Shown one piece after another: positions 37,372-45,286 of a stretch of 64,000 nucleotides of DNA. The notes beneath the pieces are model-generated. The model ran no database searches and was not told the DNA's origin. It saw nothing but the letters and a program-made list of their open reading frames with translations. Both the position numbers and the translations under genes were made by a program. The stretch comes from JAAXGI01 sp965206975 (GTDB lineage: Bacteria; Gemmatimonadota; Gemmatimonadetes; Longimicrobiales; Gaopeijiaceae). The number at the start of each line of letters is the position of its first letter. Position 1 is the first letter of the stretch. The stretch covers positions 1,178,001 through 1,242,000 of the forward strand of contig OZ242253.1 in assembly GCA_965206975.1 (NCBI GenBank), written 5' to 3'.

Positions 37372-38002
37372 GGGGTCAGCCCAAAGTGGGTGTGGCGGGA
37401 GGTGTTGGTACCTGAACGGTCACGATTACGGGCGTTCGGAACAAGCGTCAAGGAGAGCCAAAGTGGCGGACGGTCCGCCAAGTCAAACGGCCGAGCTGTG
37501 GCCCGCCCGACCGCTCCGCAACCAACCGGGCCAGCCACGTGGTCTCGCCGAGGTGGAAGCACCCCAAGGCACGGGGAGCCAAGCCGGGGGTGCACCCCGC
37601 ATCCCTCCACGAGCCTGCGGACGCAATCGACTTCGGTCCCTCGGATTCTCGCCATCGTGATGCCAGTTTCCCGCTGATCCGGTACGCCGGAATCAGATCT
37701 GTTCCAAGCGGCAAGGATGGCAGATTGTGCAGTCCCAGTTGAACTTATACGATTCCTTGCCGTGATTCGCGCCACCCGTACCGTGCCTACCCAATGTGAT
37801 ACATTGGGCGTCTGGCAGGGGGCGCTCCGCCCCCCCCCTTCGATCCCCCGGAGGCCCGCGCTCCAGCGGAGTTCGCGGGCGGGGGGCTCGGCCCCCGAAC
37901 CCCCGGGCCAATGCGCTGATGGCTGATCGCCGCACCGGCACCGCAGCCATCGACGCGGCTTCCTACACTTTGGGGTGGCATCGAAGCGGCCCCGGACAGG
38001 GG
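37372..38002. other. Intergenic region upstream of hsdM
   Basis: About 630 bp. No supported gene. It contains a C/G-rich stretch (about 37820-37910) with GGGGG/CCCCC arms that could fold, resembling repetitive intergenic elements of high-GC genomes. Short frames on both strands have no recognisable motif. Confidence 0.4.
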
Positions 38003-38704
38003 TCACGCCAACTGTCCCCGATCGCCCCACCGGTTCACGAACTCAAGAAGTCGCCACCGGATTTCGGCGTCCGGGTTGATGATGAAGAACGTCCGGTTGC
38101 TCACGCGGCGCCAGTAGTAGGCCATTGTGCGGTGCGGGAGCTGGTTCTTCAACCACCGGATCTCGTCGAGATGGCCACCCCGGCGTCGGGTGTTGTGGTG
38201 GTAGATCACGGCGGTTCGTCCTTCTGCTAGTGCTATCGCTTCGGCGAGGGGAATCCGCTTTGCATTCACCTGTCTCGTAGGCCTGAAGCGGTCGTTCGGC
38301 ACGAGGCCATTGTCGGGGTCGGCGAAGACGAGATTGCAGCCGGCGAGTTGACGCTTGATCCGGTCGACCCACTGGTGCCGCCAGCGCTCGCGGTCGCGGG
38401 CCTTGACTCCGGCAAGCACGAGGCGATCGGCGGCAAAGGCAGCATCGCCAAGAATGCCGGACTGCTGGATGTTCGCGACGGACCGCCGGTCGCCGGTCAG
38501 CTTCTTCAGCGCGTCGAACAACTCAGCGTCAAGGTGCCGCCACTCGTCCGGATGTTGGAGATAGCCAGTGCGTCTCCCGTCACCGAGGGGTCCAGCGTTG
38601 GGATGCAGGTACCAAGCGACACCGAGAAGCTTTGTTCCTCGGATCGCCCTCAGGAGTCCGTACTTCACGAAATCTCCCACATCCCCCACGTAACGATCTT
38701 GCAT
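38003..38704 (-). CDS. Conserved hypothetical protein (MQDRYVGDVGDFVKYGLLR family)
   Basis: 233 aa, ATG start. The N-terminus MQDRYVGDVGDFVKYGLLRA, the WYLHPNAGPLGDGR and GYLQHPDEWRHLD motifs, CNLVFADPDNGLVPN and VIYHHNTRRRGGHLDEI look like a conserved uncharacterised family that I recall from accessory regions. VFADPDNGL resembles a catalytic D-P-x motif of methyltransferase- or nuclease-like folds, but I cannot assign an activity. Same strand as the RM operon, about 630 bp upstream of hsdM. Confidence 0.65.
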   Translation of the reverse strand: MQDRYVGDVGDFVKYGLLRAIRGTKLLGVAWYLHPNAGPLGDGRRTGYLQHPDEWRHLDAELFDALKKLTGDRRSVANIQQSGILGDAAFAADRLVLAGVKARDRERWRHQWVDRIKRQLAGCNLVFADPDNGLVPNDRFRPTRQVNAKRIPLAEAIALAEGRTAVIYHHNTRRRGGHLDEIRWLKNQLPHRTMAYYWRRVSNRTFFIINPDAEIRWRLLEFVNRWGDRGQLA

Positions 38705-39071
38705 GTGGTCGCTCGTGTCTGCGCGGGCGCGAGTGCCGTAACAACGTCAACGGGGCCAGCACCCCCGTCGTAGGGGTAGCACACGGGCCAAGGCTCCGCC
38801 CCGCGCGCCCGAGTTTTGCTCGACGCGTCTGGAGTATACGAGTAACGTTAATGGTTGAGCTGTACGACCTGCGAGGGGAGTAGGGTAACGACCGGACGCC
38901 TGCCGTCAATGCTAGTGCGGGCGCCCACCACCTGCCGCCCCGCACCAGGCGTAATTGCCGCTACCGCAAGGGATGGCGAGCCATGCCTCTGTTGATCGCG
39001 ACCGGGGCAACTTGTGCATCGACCTCCCGGGTCCCTTGCACACTCCTGTACGGGCGCGGGGGGTCGGCTTC
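38705..39071. other. Intergenic region containing conserved non-coding tail (copy A)
   Basis: No gene. Bases about 38970-39071 match, in inverted orientation, the sequence downstream of the gene at 42497-43432; see the repeat entries. The rest (38705-38965) shows nothing I can name. Confidence 0.45.
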
Positions 39072-39122
39072 TCACAGGAACTGCACCCGGGCGAGCCGCA
39101 CGGTTTTCCAGGTGACGCCGCA
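38970..39122 (-). repeat. Mobile-gene 3' end plus conserved non-coding tail, copy A
   Basis: On the minus strand, 39122-39072 encode the C-terminal motif TWKTVRLARVQFL and a stop. The next ~100 bases align without gaps to the bases after the stop of the 42497-43432 gene, including identical blocks GGGAGGTCGATGCACAA and CCGGTCGCGATC. Only the end of the gene remains here. Confidence 0.7.
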
Positions 39123-39149
39123 GCCGTCAGGCGCGATCCTGGAGGTTTC

Positions 39150-39941
39150 CTACGGCCCGCACTCCTGGTAGTTCGAGTTCATGCACGCACGGGCCAACTC
39201 GGTAGCACGGCTGATCTGGTCGTTGGTCATGAAGTCCCGCGCCGTGGTCGACTCCAGTTGGTCCCTGAGCTCCCTGGCGACTTCGGATCCATTGGCTCCG
39301 GCGATGTTGGCCCACATGTGCGCAAGCATGAGGTCCTTGGGGACGCCCTCCCCGTTGGCATACCTGGCCCCGAGCAAGTATTGCGCTGGGGCGAAGCCCT
39401 GATCGGCAGCCATCCGGAACCAGCGTGCCGCCTCGGCATCGTCCTGGGGGATGCCCCGGGCGTTGGCGTAGGCCAGCGCGAGGTAGTACTGCGCATCAGC
39501 ATGGCCCTGCTCGGCGGCCATCTCACGCCAGCGTGCGGCTTCGGCGTCGTCCTCGGGGACGCCTCGGCCGAGGTCATACATGCCCCCGACGCTGTTCTGC
39601 GCCTCGGCGTGACCTTGCTCAGCGGCCATCCGGAACCAGCGTGCCGCCTCGGCATCGTCCTGGGGGATGCCCCGGGCGTTGGCGTAGGCCAGCCCGAGGT
39701 TGAACTGCGCAAGGGCGTAACCCTGTTCGGCGGCCAGCCGGAACCAGCGCACGGCTTCGGCGGCGTCCTCGAAGACGCCCTCTCCGTTGTCGTACATGAC
39801 CCCCAAGTTGTTCTGCGAAACGGCGTTACCAGCCTCGGCGGCTTGGCGGAGTGTTTCGAGCGCGTCCTGGGCATCCAGAGGCGCGGGGGCGAGTGCGAAC
39901 AGTACCACGGCGGCGGCGCGGCGTAAGGTTGGGGCGCTCAT
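39150..39941 (-). CDS. Secreted Sel1-repeat protein
   Basis: 263 aa from ATG 39941 (AGGAG upstream). Signal peptide MSAPTLRRAAAVVLFALAPA ending about LDAQ. It then has five Sel1-like helical repeats of 36 aa, each with a pattern like AQNNLGVMYDNGEGVFEDAA or AEAARWFRMAAEQGHA. Sel1 repeats are protein-interaction solenoids in the periplasm or at the surface. Repeats 2 and 4 are almost identical at DNA level over about 60 bp (39417-39477 and 39633-39693), indicating recent internal duplication. The C-terminus DQISRATELARACMNSNYQ resembles the end of other Sel1 proteins. Confidence 0.85.
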   Translation of the reverse strand: MSAPTLRRAAAVVLFALAPAPLDAQDALETLRQAAEAGNAVSQNNLGVMYDNGEGVFEDAAEAVRWFRLAAEQGYALAQFNLGLAYANARGIPQDDAEAARWFRMAAEQGHAEAQNSVGGMYDLGRGVPEDDAEAARWREMAAEQGHADAQYYLALAYANARGIPQDDAEAARWFRMAADQGFAPAQYLLGARYANGEGVPKDLMLAHMWANIAGANGSEVARELRDQLESTTARDFMTNDQISRATELARACMNSNYQECGP

Positions 39942-40290
39942 TGCGGTGGCTCCTGTGCGGGTGGAATGGAAGCACCTCCGCCTAAAGACTGAGGCAGGCA
40001 GCAAGGAGAGCTGCGCCAAATCCGGTCGCTAGCTTAGCTTCAAGGGACGTGGATGTTCTCCACGATGAGGATGTGGGAGGGGATCCGTTCGGCTCACGAG
40101 TTTCCCCAGATTCAGCACCCAATTGTCAGTGGTCTGCTCGTCGATCTCACCAGCGACTGCACTTTCGCGTACGCGCTGAATCATACCAAGGGCATCAGCT
40201 TTAGCGTAGCTCTCCCAGACAGTTAACGGCTTGTGAACCGTCTCTGCTGGGCCGGGGGACTCTCGTCCACGGCTGCCCCCTGGAGGCCGA

Positions 40291-40448
40291 TTGAACCTGG
40301 GTTCGCCGCTGGTGGGCAAACCGGGTGCGGTGGGATACAGCGGCAACCTCACGATCAAGAAAGAGTTCACCAAGAGGCAGAAGCGTGCGTTCGCAGGTGA
40401 GGCCTTCGAGTATACAGCCCGGCACTTCGAGAAGTCGCTGAAGCTCCC
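40291..40448 (+). pseudogene. Truncated unknown gene fragment
   Basis: About 40 residues (from a GTG at 40330: KKEFTKRQKRAFAGEAFEYT, then ARHFEKSLKLP) look like the helical start of a real protein and then run into sequence antisense to the IS21 remnant. I cannot name the family. Fragment only. Confidence 0.3.
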
Positions 40449-40692
40449 GGTGGACTTCCGCCCACTCCGGCTCAGGCCGGGGACTCTGGGTTGGCAGCGG
40501 GATCGCAAAGATGGCCGCCTCCAGTGCGGCGTCGTCCATCCCTTCCGGCAATGGCCAGGAAAAGCCAGCTGCGGTCGCTCGGCTCGCGTATAGGCTCACC
40601 GTGCTGTTGGCGATGCCCAGTGCCGCGGCGATCTCCCGGTGGCTGCGCCCCAGCTCGTACTTCAGGCGCAGCACTTCTCGAATGCTCCGCAT
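40449..40692 (-). pseudogene. IS21-family transposase (IstA) N-terminal remnant
   Basis: The minus strand from ATG 40692 reads MRSIREVLRLKYELGRSHRE, IAAALGIANSTVSLYASRA, AGFSWPLPEGMDDAALEA and RPEPEWAEVHREL. This is the helix-turn-helix start of IstA. After HREL the frame continues into unrelated sequence, and no rve catalytic core or IstB follows, so the element is truncated. Confidence 0.7.
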
Positions 40693-41087
40693 GGACAACC
40701 TGATATGGATTGACCTGTCAACTCGTTTGGATTTGTGTCTGGCTTTCTGATTCCCGTATGCTCTCTGCTCCTTTTGCTGCATCAGGGGTTCGGGATGCGG
40801 GCGGCTTATTGCGACGGTGGATCACTCTGATATCCGTGGGTTGTTTACCACCTGACTTCACTTCGTCGCGGAGCTGCCTCTCGCTCTCTCTCTTCGTGAG
40901 TCGCCTACCCGGAAGGGGCCGGCGTCACCAGGTTGTCTCGAGGGTTCTCCTCACCGGCCGCCCACACCCCGATTTCCTGCGGCAGCCTCCTTTAGTGATG
41001 ATGGTGCTGGTGGTCTCCGTTTCGTCTCTCAGCTCAGGCGGTCACCCGGGTGCCGTGAGGCTTGCCCTGCACATCGCAGGCAATGGC
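40693..41087. other. Intergenic region between IS21 remnant and IS110-type element
   Basis: About 395 bp with no supported gene. It should contain one end of each mobile element, but the exact ends cannot be fixed because IS110 elements lack obvious terminal repeats. Confidence 0.4.
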
Positions 41088-42490
41088 TCAGATGAAGCCC
41101 ACGAGCTCGCGCGCGATCGCTGTGATCACCTTGTTCTTTGCCTTCCCGCGTTCGTGGAGCATCACATATCGGCCGCATAGCCGTCTCTGAGCCGTCCAGG
41201 CGATCGCCTGGACCCGGTCTGGAACTTTGGCTGCCTTGCGGCGCAGGTGAGCAGTCTTTCTGGCCGGGAAGCGATAAGCCCATGCCGCCTCGGTCAGCAC
41301 CCGGCGAACGTGACCATTGCCGGTCTTGGTGATCGCTCCTTGGCGCCGCCGAGAACCCGAGGAGCGTTCCCCGGGGGCCAGACCGAGAAAGCTCACCAAC
41401 TGGCGGGGCGAATCGAAGCGAGTCAGATCGCCGAGCTCGGCCAGGATGGTCATCGCCGTGATCGTCGACACGCCCCGCAGACTCATCAGAGCCTCGGCCG
41501 TGGGTTGTTGCGACCAGGCACGGAGTGTCTCGTGCATCTGGGCCTCGAGCCCGGCGGTCCGCTTCACGGCCGCGACCACTGCGTCCACGTATTCCTGAAA
41601 GACCGTCTGCTGGAGCGCTAGATCGAATCTCTGCTGCTCCAGCCAGCGAAAATGTGCCTGCGTCCACCGGGTCTTGCCGCCATAGATCCGGCCATGACGT
41701 AGCAGGAAGGCCCCCAGACGCTGTCGGGCCTTGAGTTCGAGCGCCTTCATGTCCTCGCGTGCACGGGTCAGATCGCGCACCGCCTCCTGGTCCGGTCCCG
41801 GCACCCACACCGGGGTGAGTTCCCCGGCCCGGTGCAGGCGCGCCAGCATCAGCGCGTCTCGGCGATCCGTCTTGACCCGATCGGCGGGCTTGCGCGGGAT
41901 GAGCCCCGGCGCTACGACTTGGCAGTCGTGGCCGGTCCCGGTGATTTCGCGGTACACGCCGTAGCCGCAGGGACCCGCTTCATAGGCGAAGCTCAGTGCC
42001 TCGCCGTTCGGGCCCTGCAGTCCATGGATGAGTTTCTGCACCGCGCGGCGCTGGTTCAGGATGATGCCCCGGTACTCGGGCTCTGCCCGGCCCGGCCATG
42101 CGACCGCAGCTGCGATCGTGTCCTTGTGAATGTCTAGCCCCACGTAGGCCCTGTATTCGGCCATTGACCTGCCCTCCTCGATGGACCTCTGCGAGGATGG
42201 AAGAAGGCGTCGCTACCGTAGGTTCTCTCCAGCGCCCCTACGCGCTCACTCCAGGGTGACCGACATGGATCGGAATCAGCACGAGGCTCTCGGCAGCTTC
42301 CGGCGGCTCCCTCGGGAGGAGCTTGAGCGTCCGCTGGCGGGGCCCGATCCCCCTCTAGTACTTGAGTGGACCTCCTGGGACATCCCCTCGCTTTCCGTGG
42401 TTGACACCGCATGAAATGGGCTTCTGAATGCAACTGGTCGGGAGACCTCGACGGTCCTGAACCGGCTGCTCATGATCACGGGGAAACGGA
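41034..42490 (-). mobile_element. IS110-family insertion sequence (limits approximate)
   Basis: The transposase at 41088-42164 plus about 320 bp of upstream non-coding DNA (42165-42490) with several potential hairpins (for example around 42185-42210 and 42300-42330). In this family that flank can encode the bridge RNA that selects target and donor DNA. Ends are not defined by inverted repeats and are estimated. Confidence 0.5.
41088..42164 (-). CDS. IS110-family transposase (possibly C-terminally truncated)
   Basis: DEDD-type serine recombinase, 358 aa, ATG with GGAGGG upstream. RuvC-like N-terminal residues: YVGLDIHKDTIAAAV (Asp), FAYEAGPCGYG (Glu) and VKTDRRDALMLARL (Asp-Asp). C-terminal Tnp domain: LRGVSTITAMTILAELGD, LGLAPGERSSGSRRRQGAI (conserved Ser) and TGNGHVRRVLTEAAW. 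The frame ends ELVGFI-TGA; the next codons read AIACDVQGKPHG up to a second stop at 41036-41034. Because relatives often have Trp here, a TGG-to-TGA change may have removed the last ~18 residues. This is an inference from family resemblance. Confidence 0.88.
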   Translation of the reverse strand: MAEYRAYVGLDIHKDTIAAAVAWPGRAEPEYRGIILNQRRAVQKLIHGLQGPNGEALSFAYEAGPCGYGVYREITGTGHDCQVVAPGLIPRKPADRVKTDRRDALMLARLHRAGELTPVWVPGPDQEAVRDLTRAREDMKALELKARQRLGAFLLRHGRIYGGKTRWTQAHFRWLEQQRFDLALQQTVFQEYVDAVVAAVKRTAGLEAQMHETLRAWSQQPTAEALMSLRGVSTITAMTILAELGDLTRFDSPRQLVSFLGLAPGERSSGSRRRQGAITKTGNGHVRRVLTEAAWAYRFPARKTAHLRRKAAKVPDRVQAIAWTAQRRLCGRYVMLHERGKAKNKVITAIARELVGFI

Positions 42491-42496
42491 GTCGCG

Positions 42497-43432
42497 ATGA
42501 TCGCCCATCTCCTGGGACGCGAGAAGGCGCTGGAGCCCTTCGGCTGGACGGGACGCCGGGCCGAGTGGATCGCCCTGGCCTGTCTCCACAGCGGCATCTT
42601 CACCCGGGCGCAGTGGACCCGGTTTCTTGATTGCCATACCGAAAAGGTGCGCCGCGCCGTCCATGCCTTGATCGCACAGGGCCTGGCCACTGAAGAGAAC
42701 GTGCCCGGCATCAGCGGCATCGGTCGCGTGTGCCGGATCCACGGGCGGGGGATCTACCGTGCGCTCGGCACCGAGGACATCCGCCACTGCCGGATCGCCT
42801 CTACGGCAGTGTTCATGCGGCGCCTGCTCTCGCTGGACTATGTGCTCGAGCATCCCCACTTGCCGTGGCTGCCGACCGAGCCGGAGAAGGTCGGCGCCTT
42901 TGAGGAACTCGGCATCGACCGCCGGCTCCTGCCCCTACGGGTGTACCGGGGAGCCGCCGGAAACACTCGGCGCTACTTCCCGTACAAGCTGCCGGTCGCG
43001 CTGGACGCCGAGCGCGCCGTCTTCGTCTACGTCGATCCGGGATACGAGACCAAGACGGCGCTCCGCACCTGGGGTGCGGCGCACCGCGGCCTCTGGAAGG
43101 CTTTGAAGGAGCACGGTCGTATGATCGAAGTCGTGGCCGTCGCCCGGACCCGGAAGGAGCTGAAGCGGGCCCGGGCGATGTTCAACAACTGGGCCCGAGC
43201 ATCTGGCCCTCCCGAACCCCAGGCGGCAGCCAACCGCGAGATCGCCCGGATCGAGCAGGCCATCCTACGGGGAGATGACCGACTGCTCGAGGAGGAGTAC
43301 GGCGATCTGCAGGCCGGACTCCAACGAATCGTCCAGCTGAAAGAACGGGACCGCCGACAGGCAGGCCGGGGGCTGATCCACCGCGCCGCCACCTGGCAAA
43401 CCATGCGGCTCGCACGGGTGGAGCTCCGATGA
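42497..43432 (+). CDS. Mobile-element-associated protein with N-terminal winged-helix-like region
   Basis: 311 aa; ATG 42497 has GGAG 5-6 nt upstream. The N-terminal ~100 aa look like a winged helix (EWIALACLHSGIFTRAQWTR, KVRRAVHALIAQGLA). The middle contains AERAVFVYVDPGYETKTALR, and the C-terminal region is a long charged helix (REIARIEQAILRGDDRLLEE). It ends ATWQTMRLARVELR. I do not know the family; replication- or mobilisation-type DNA binding is a guess. Its last ~16 codons and ~100-150 bases of downstream non-coding DNA recur at 38970-39122, and a degenerate end recurs at 46500-46560, so the gene belongs to a mobile, multi-copy unit. Confidence 0.62.
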   Translation: MIAHLLGREKALEPFGWTGRRAEWIALACLHSGIFTRAQWTRFLDCHTEKVRRAVHALIAQGLATEENVPGISGIGRVCRIHGRGIYRALGTEDIRHCRIASTAVFMRRLLSLDYVLEHPHLPWLPTEPEKVGAFEELGIDRRLLPLRVYRGAAGNTRRYFPYKLPVALDAERAVFVYVDPGYETKTALRTWGAAHRGLWKALKEHGRMIEVVAVARTRKELKRARAMFNNWARASGPPEPQAAANREIARIEQAILRGDDRLLEEEYGDLQAGLQRIVQLKERDRRQAGRGLIHRAATWQTMRLARVELR

Positions 43433-43590
43433 GAAGTCAACCCCTCGCGTCCGTACCGGAATGTGAAAATGCCTTGGGAGGTCGATGCACAAATGGGCCC
43501 GGTCGCGATCCACACGGGCATGGCTCGTCATCTGTTGCGATTGCTGCAGTTGCGCCTCGCGTTGCCCGGCCGGCCGCCGGCCGCCGGGCG
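43385..43590 (+). repeat. Mobile-gene 3' end plus conserved non-coding tail, copy B
   Basis: Last codons of the gene ending at 43432 and the following non-coding tail, matched by copy A without gaps for about 100 bases after the stop and more loosely for about 50 more. The tail ends in a GC-rich hairpin (GCCCGGC ... GCCGGGC, about 43563-43590). It may be an RNA, a terminator, or an end needed for mobility. Confidence 0.65.
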
Positions 43591-43757
43591 GTATCGAGGG
43601 ATACGAGAGTATCCATGTCAAGAGGTACCGTCAGGAGTGGGGCCGGGGAGACACGGCGGACCGACGGTAGCGGTGAACGCGGGATGCGGTCGCTGAGTCA
43701 GGCGAGAGCTCGCATATAGAGCTGTTCGACCTTGCTTTGAGGTTGGGTGCATGGCGC

Positions 43758-44711
43758 TCATGCGTGGTGTTCGGGTGCGTACGCCGTCCAGATCCGGTCC
43801 TGCTGGATGAGCGCGTTGGCGAGGACCAGGAGTTTTCGCATCACCGCTGTAAGGGCGACCTTCGGCGGTTTCCCCTTGGCCACGAGAGCCTCGTACGTCC
43901 GTTTGAGGTCGGGATTGCACCGGATCGCAACCACCGCGGGCATGTAGAGCAATCGGCGCACCGGGTGCCTGCCTCCCTGAATGAAGCTGCGTCCCTTCCA
44001 GGAGCCGGACTCCCGGGTCACCGGGGCGAGCCCGGCGAGGCTGGCGGCACGGGACCCGGTGAGGGTGCCGAGTTCAGGCATGTGGACGATCAGTCCTGCG
44101 GCAGTGACGTCAGAGATGCCGGGGATGGAGGTCAGGATCTCGGACTGGCGCTCGAGAGCCTCCTCTGCCTGGAGCCGTTTACGGATCTCGGCGTCGATGC
44201 GCTTCAGCTGGCGCTCGATCTGCTTCAGCCGCTGCTTGTTGAGCTGCTTGGCCACGGGGGTGCGCAAGTGTTTGCCGCGGTTGGTGGTGGCGACCCGGTC
44301 CTTGACCAGCGCATCGCGGACCAGCTGGAGTTCGGCCAGGTCGCGCTGCCCTTCGGACTTCGAATGAGTCGGGCGCAGATCCTCGATGGCCGCCGCCATG
44401 GTGGCCAGCATCCGGGCGTCCACGGCATCGGTCTTGGCGCGCCGGCCGAGCGAGCGGGCGAAGGACCGGACCTGGAAGGGGTTGATCGCGTAGAGGAAGA
44501 GTCCGGCCTTCAGGAGGGCATCCTCGAAGTCGCGGTGGAAGGGTCCGGTGGGTTCGTAGGCAATCCGGTCGACCTCGGAGCCGATCCAGGCGATCAGCTT
44601 CCGGAAGCCAGTCGGGTCATTGGAGAACCGGGATGCTCTCCCCTCGGGCGCGGCGAAGACGTCGAGCCAGTCCTTGGAGATGTCGATCCCGATGGTGCGA
44701 AGGATGCTCAT
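43758..44711 (-). CDS. IS110-family transposase
   Basis: DEDD-type recombinase, 317 aa from ATG 44711 (MSILRTIGIDISKDWLDVF). Catalytic Asp in IGIDISKDWL, Glu in RIAYEPTGPFH, DxxD in AKTDAVDARMLATM. C-terminal domain with LTSIPGISDVTAAGLIVHMP, LAGLAPVTRESGSWKGRSF (conserved Ser) and IQGGRHPVRRLLYMPA. Full length with no visible lesion, so potentially active. It differs clearly from the copy at 41088-42164. A structured non-coding region lies just upstream (44777-44896). Confidence 0.92.
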   Translation of the reverse strand: MSILRTIGIDISKDWLDVFAAPEGRASRFSNDPTGFRKLIAWIGSEVDRIAYEPTGPFHRDFEDALLKAGLFLYAINPFQVRSFARSLGRRAKTDAVDARMLATMAAAIEDLRPTHSKSEGQRDLAELQLVRDALVKDRVATTNRGKHLRTPVAKQLNKQRLKQIERQLKRIDAEIRKRLQAEEALERQSEILTSIPGISDVTAAGLIVHMPELGTLTGSRAASLAGLAPVTRESGSWKGRSFIQGGRHPVRRLLYMPAVVAIRCNPDLKRTYEALVAKGKPPKVALTAVMRKLLVLANALIQQDRIWTAYAPEHHA

Positions 44712-44776
44712 CTTCCCTTCTCCTGTGCTTGTCATGCGAGCCATTATGCTCATGTATCCATTCAGGACGTAGGGAA

Positions 44777-44896
44777 GGACGGTGGCGACCAAACTACCAG
44801 ACGGCCCCTCACGGCCAAGCAGCCAGCGGTCCGACCACCGTCCCTGTTCGGTGCCCGCTCCGGCTCGCTAGGCTCGCCTCCGCGGGAACCGAACAG
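44777..44896 (-). ncRNA. Candidate IS110 bridge RNA (two consecutive stem-loops)
   Basis: Upstream of the IS110-type transposase and read in its direction: stem 1 is CTGTTCGGT/ACCGAACAG (44896-44888 with 44852-44844; the flanking CCCGC/GCGGG also pair), with a large internal loop. Stem 2 follows directly: GGACGGTGG/CCACCGTCC (44843-44835 with 44785-44777), with a ~49-nt loop. The RNA would end about 66 nt before the transposase start. Size and location fit bridge RNAs described for IS110 elements; the assignment is inferred from structure only. Confidence 0.5.
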
Positions 44897-44958
44897 CCAG
44901 GCCTTCCCCGTGACCTGGACCTGCAGAGCAACGGACATACCGAAAAATGGAAAAGACA

Positions 44959-45043
44959 AGCGACCCCCCAAGCCGAGGGCTTGGTACGGGCGCGGTGCCA
45001 GGCGTGTTTTCACACGCCTGGCACCTACCCCTGGGGGGTCGCT
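44959..45043. repeat. Nested hairpin element, REP-like
   Basis: Outer arms AGCGACCCCCCA (44959-44970) and TGGGGGGTCGCT (45032-45043) are exact inverted repeats. Inside are two more perfect hairpins: CAAGCC-GAG-GGCTTG (44969-44983) and GGTGCCAGGCGTG-TTTTCA-CACGCCTGGCACC (44994-45025). The whole would fold as a three-way junction. It looks like a REP/BIME-type or structured transposon end; no REP-associated transposase is in the window. Confidence 0.6.
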
Positions 45044-45286
45044 CTCGTCCATGGATCCCTGCGGGAAGGCGGTCGCGCCGATGACGTAGACGGTGTCTAG
45101 GATCTCGGTGGGGGGTCGCCCCGGCGGGTCGGCGTATAGTGCCGAGGCCATCGCGCACCGGGCGAGTGCGCCGGGTGCTGGATTGTGGGCGACCGTATAC
45201 TGTCTGAAGTGTAGCGGGAGGTGTTGATGCCGTCGCCGAACGACGACGCCGGCATTCCCAAGGAGTAACGCTAAGGGTAGCGAACA

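Noticed and set aside
35779..37677. Plus-strand 632-codon frame
   Set aside because: Exactly antisense to hsdM, which has all methyltransferase motifs.
39400..39800. Regular DNA repeats as a possible CRISPR array
   Set aside because: The 108-bp period equals 36 codons and matches Sel1 repeats. No short repeats with unique spacers are found anywhere in the window.
38955..39926. Plus-strand 323-codon frame with repeats
   Set aside because: Antisense to the Sel1 gene; the repeats are the complement of Sel1 repeats.
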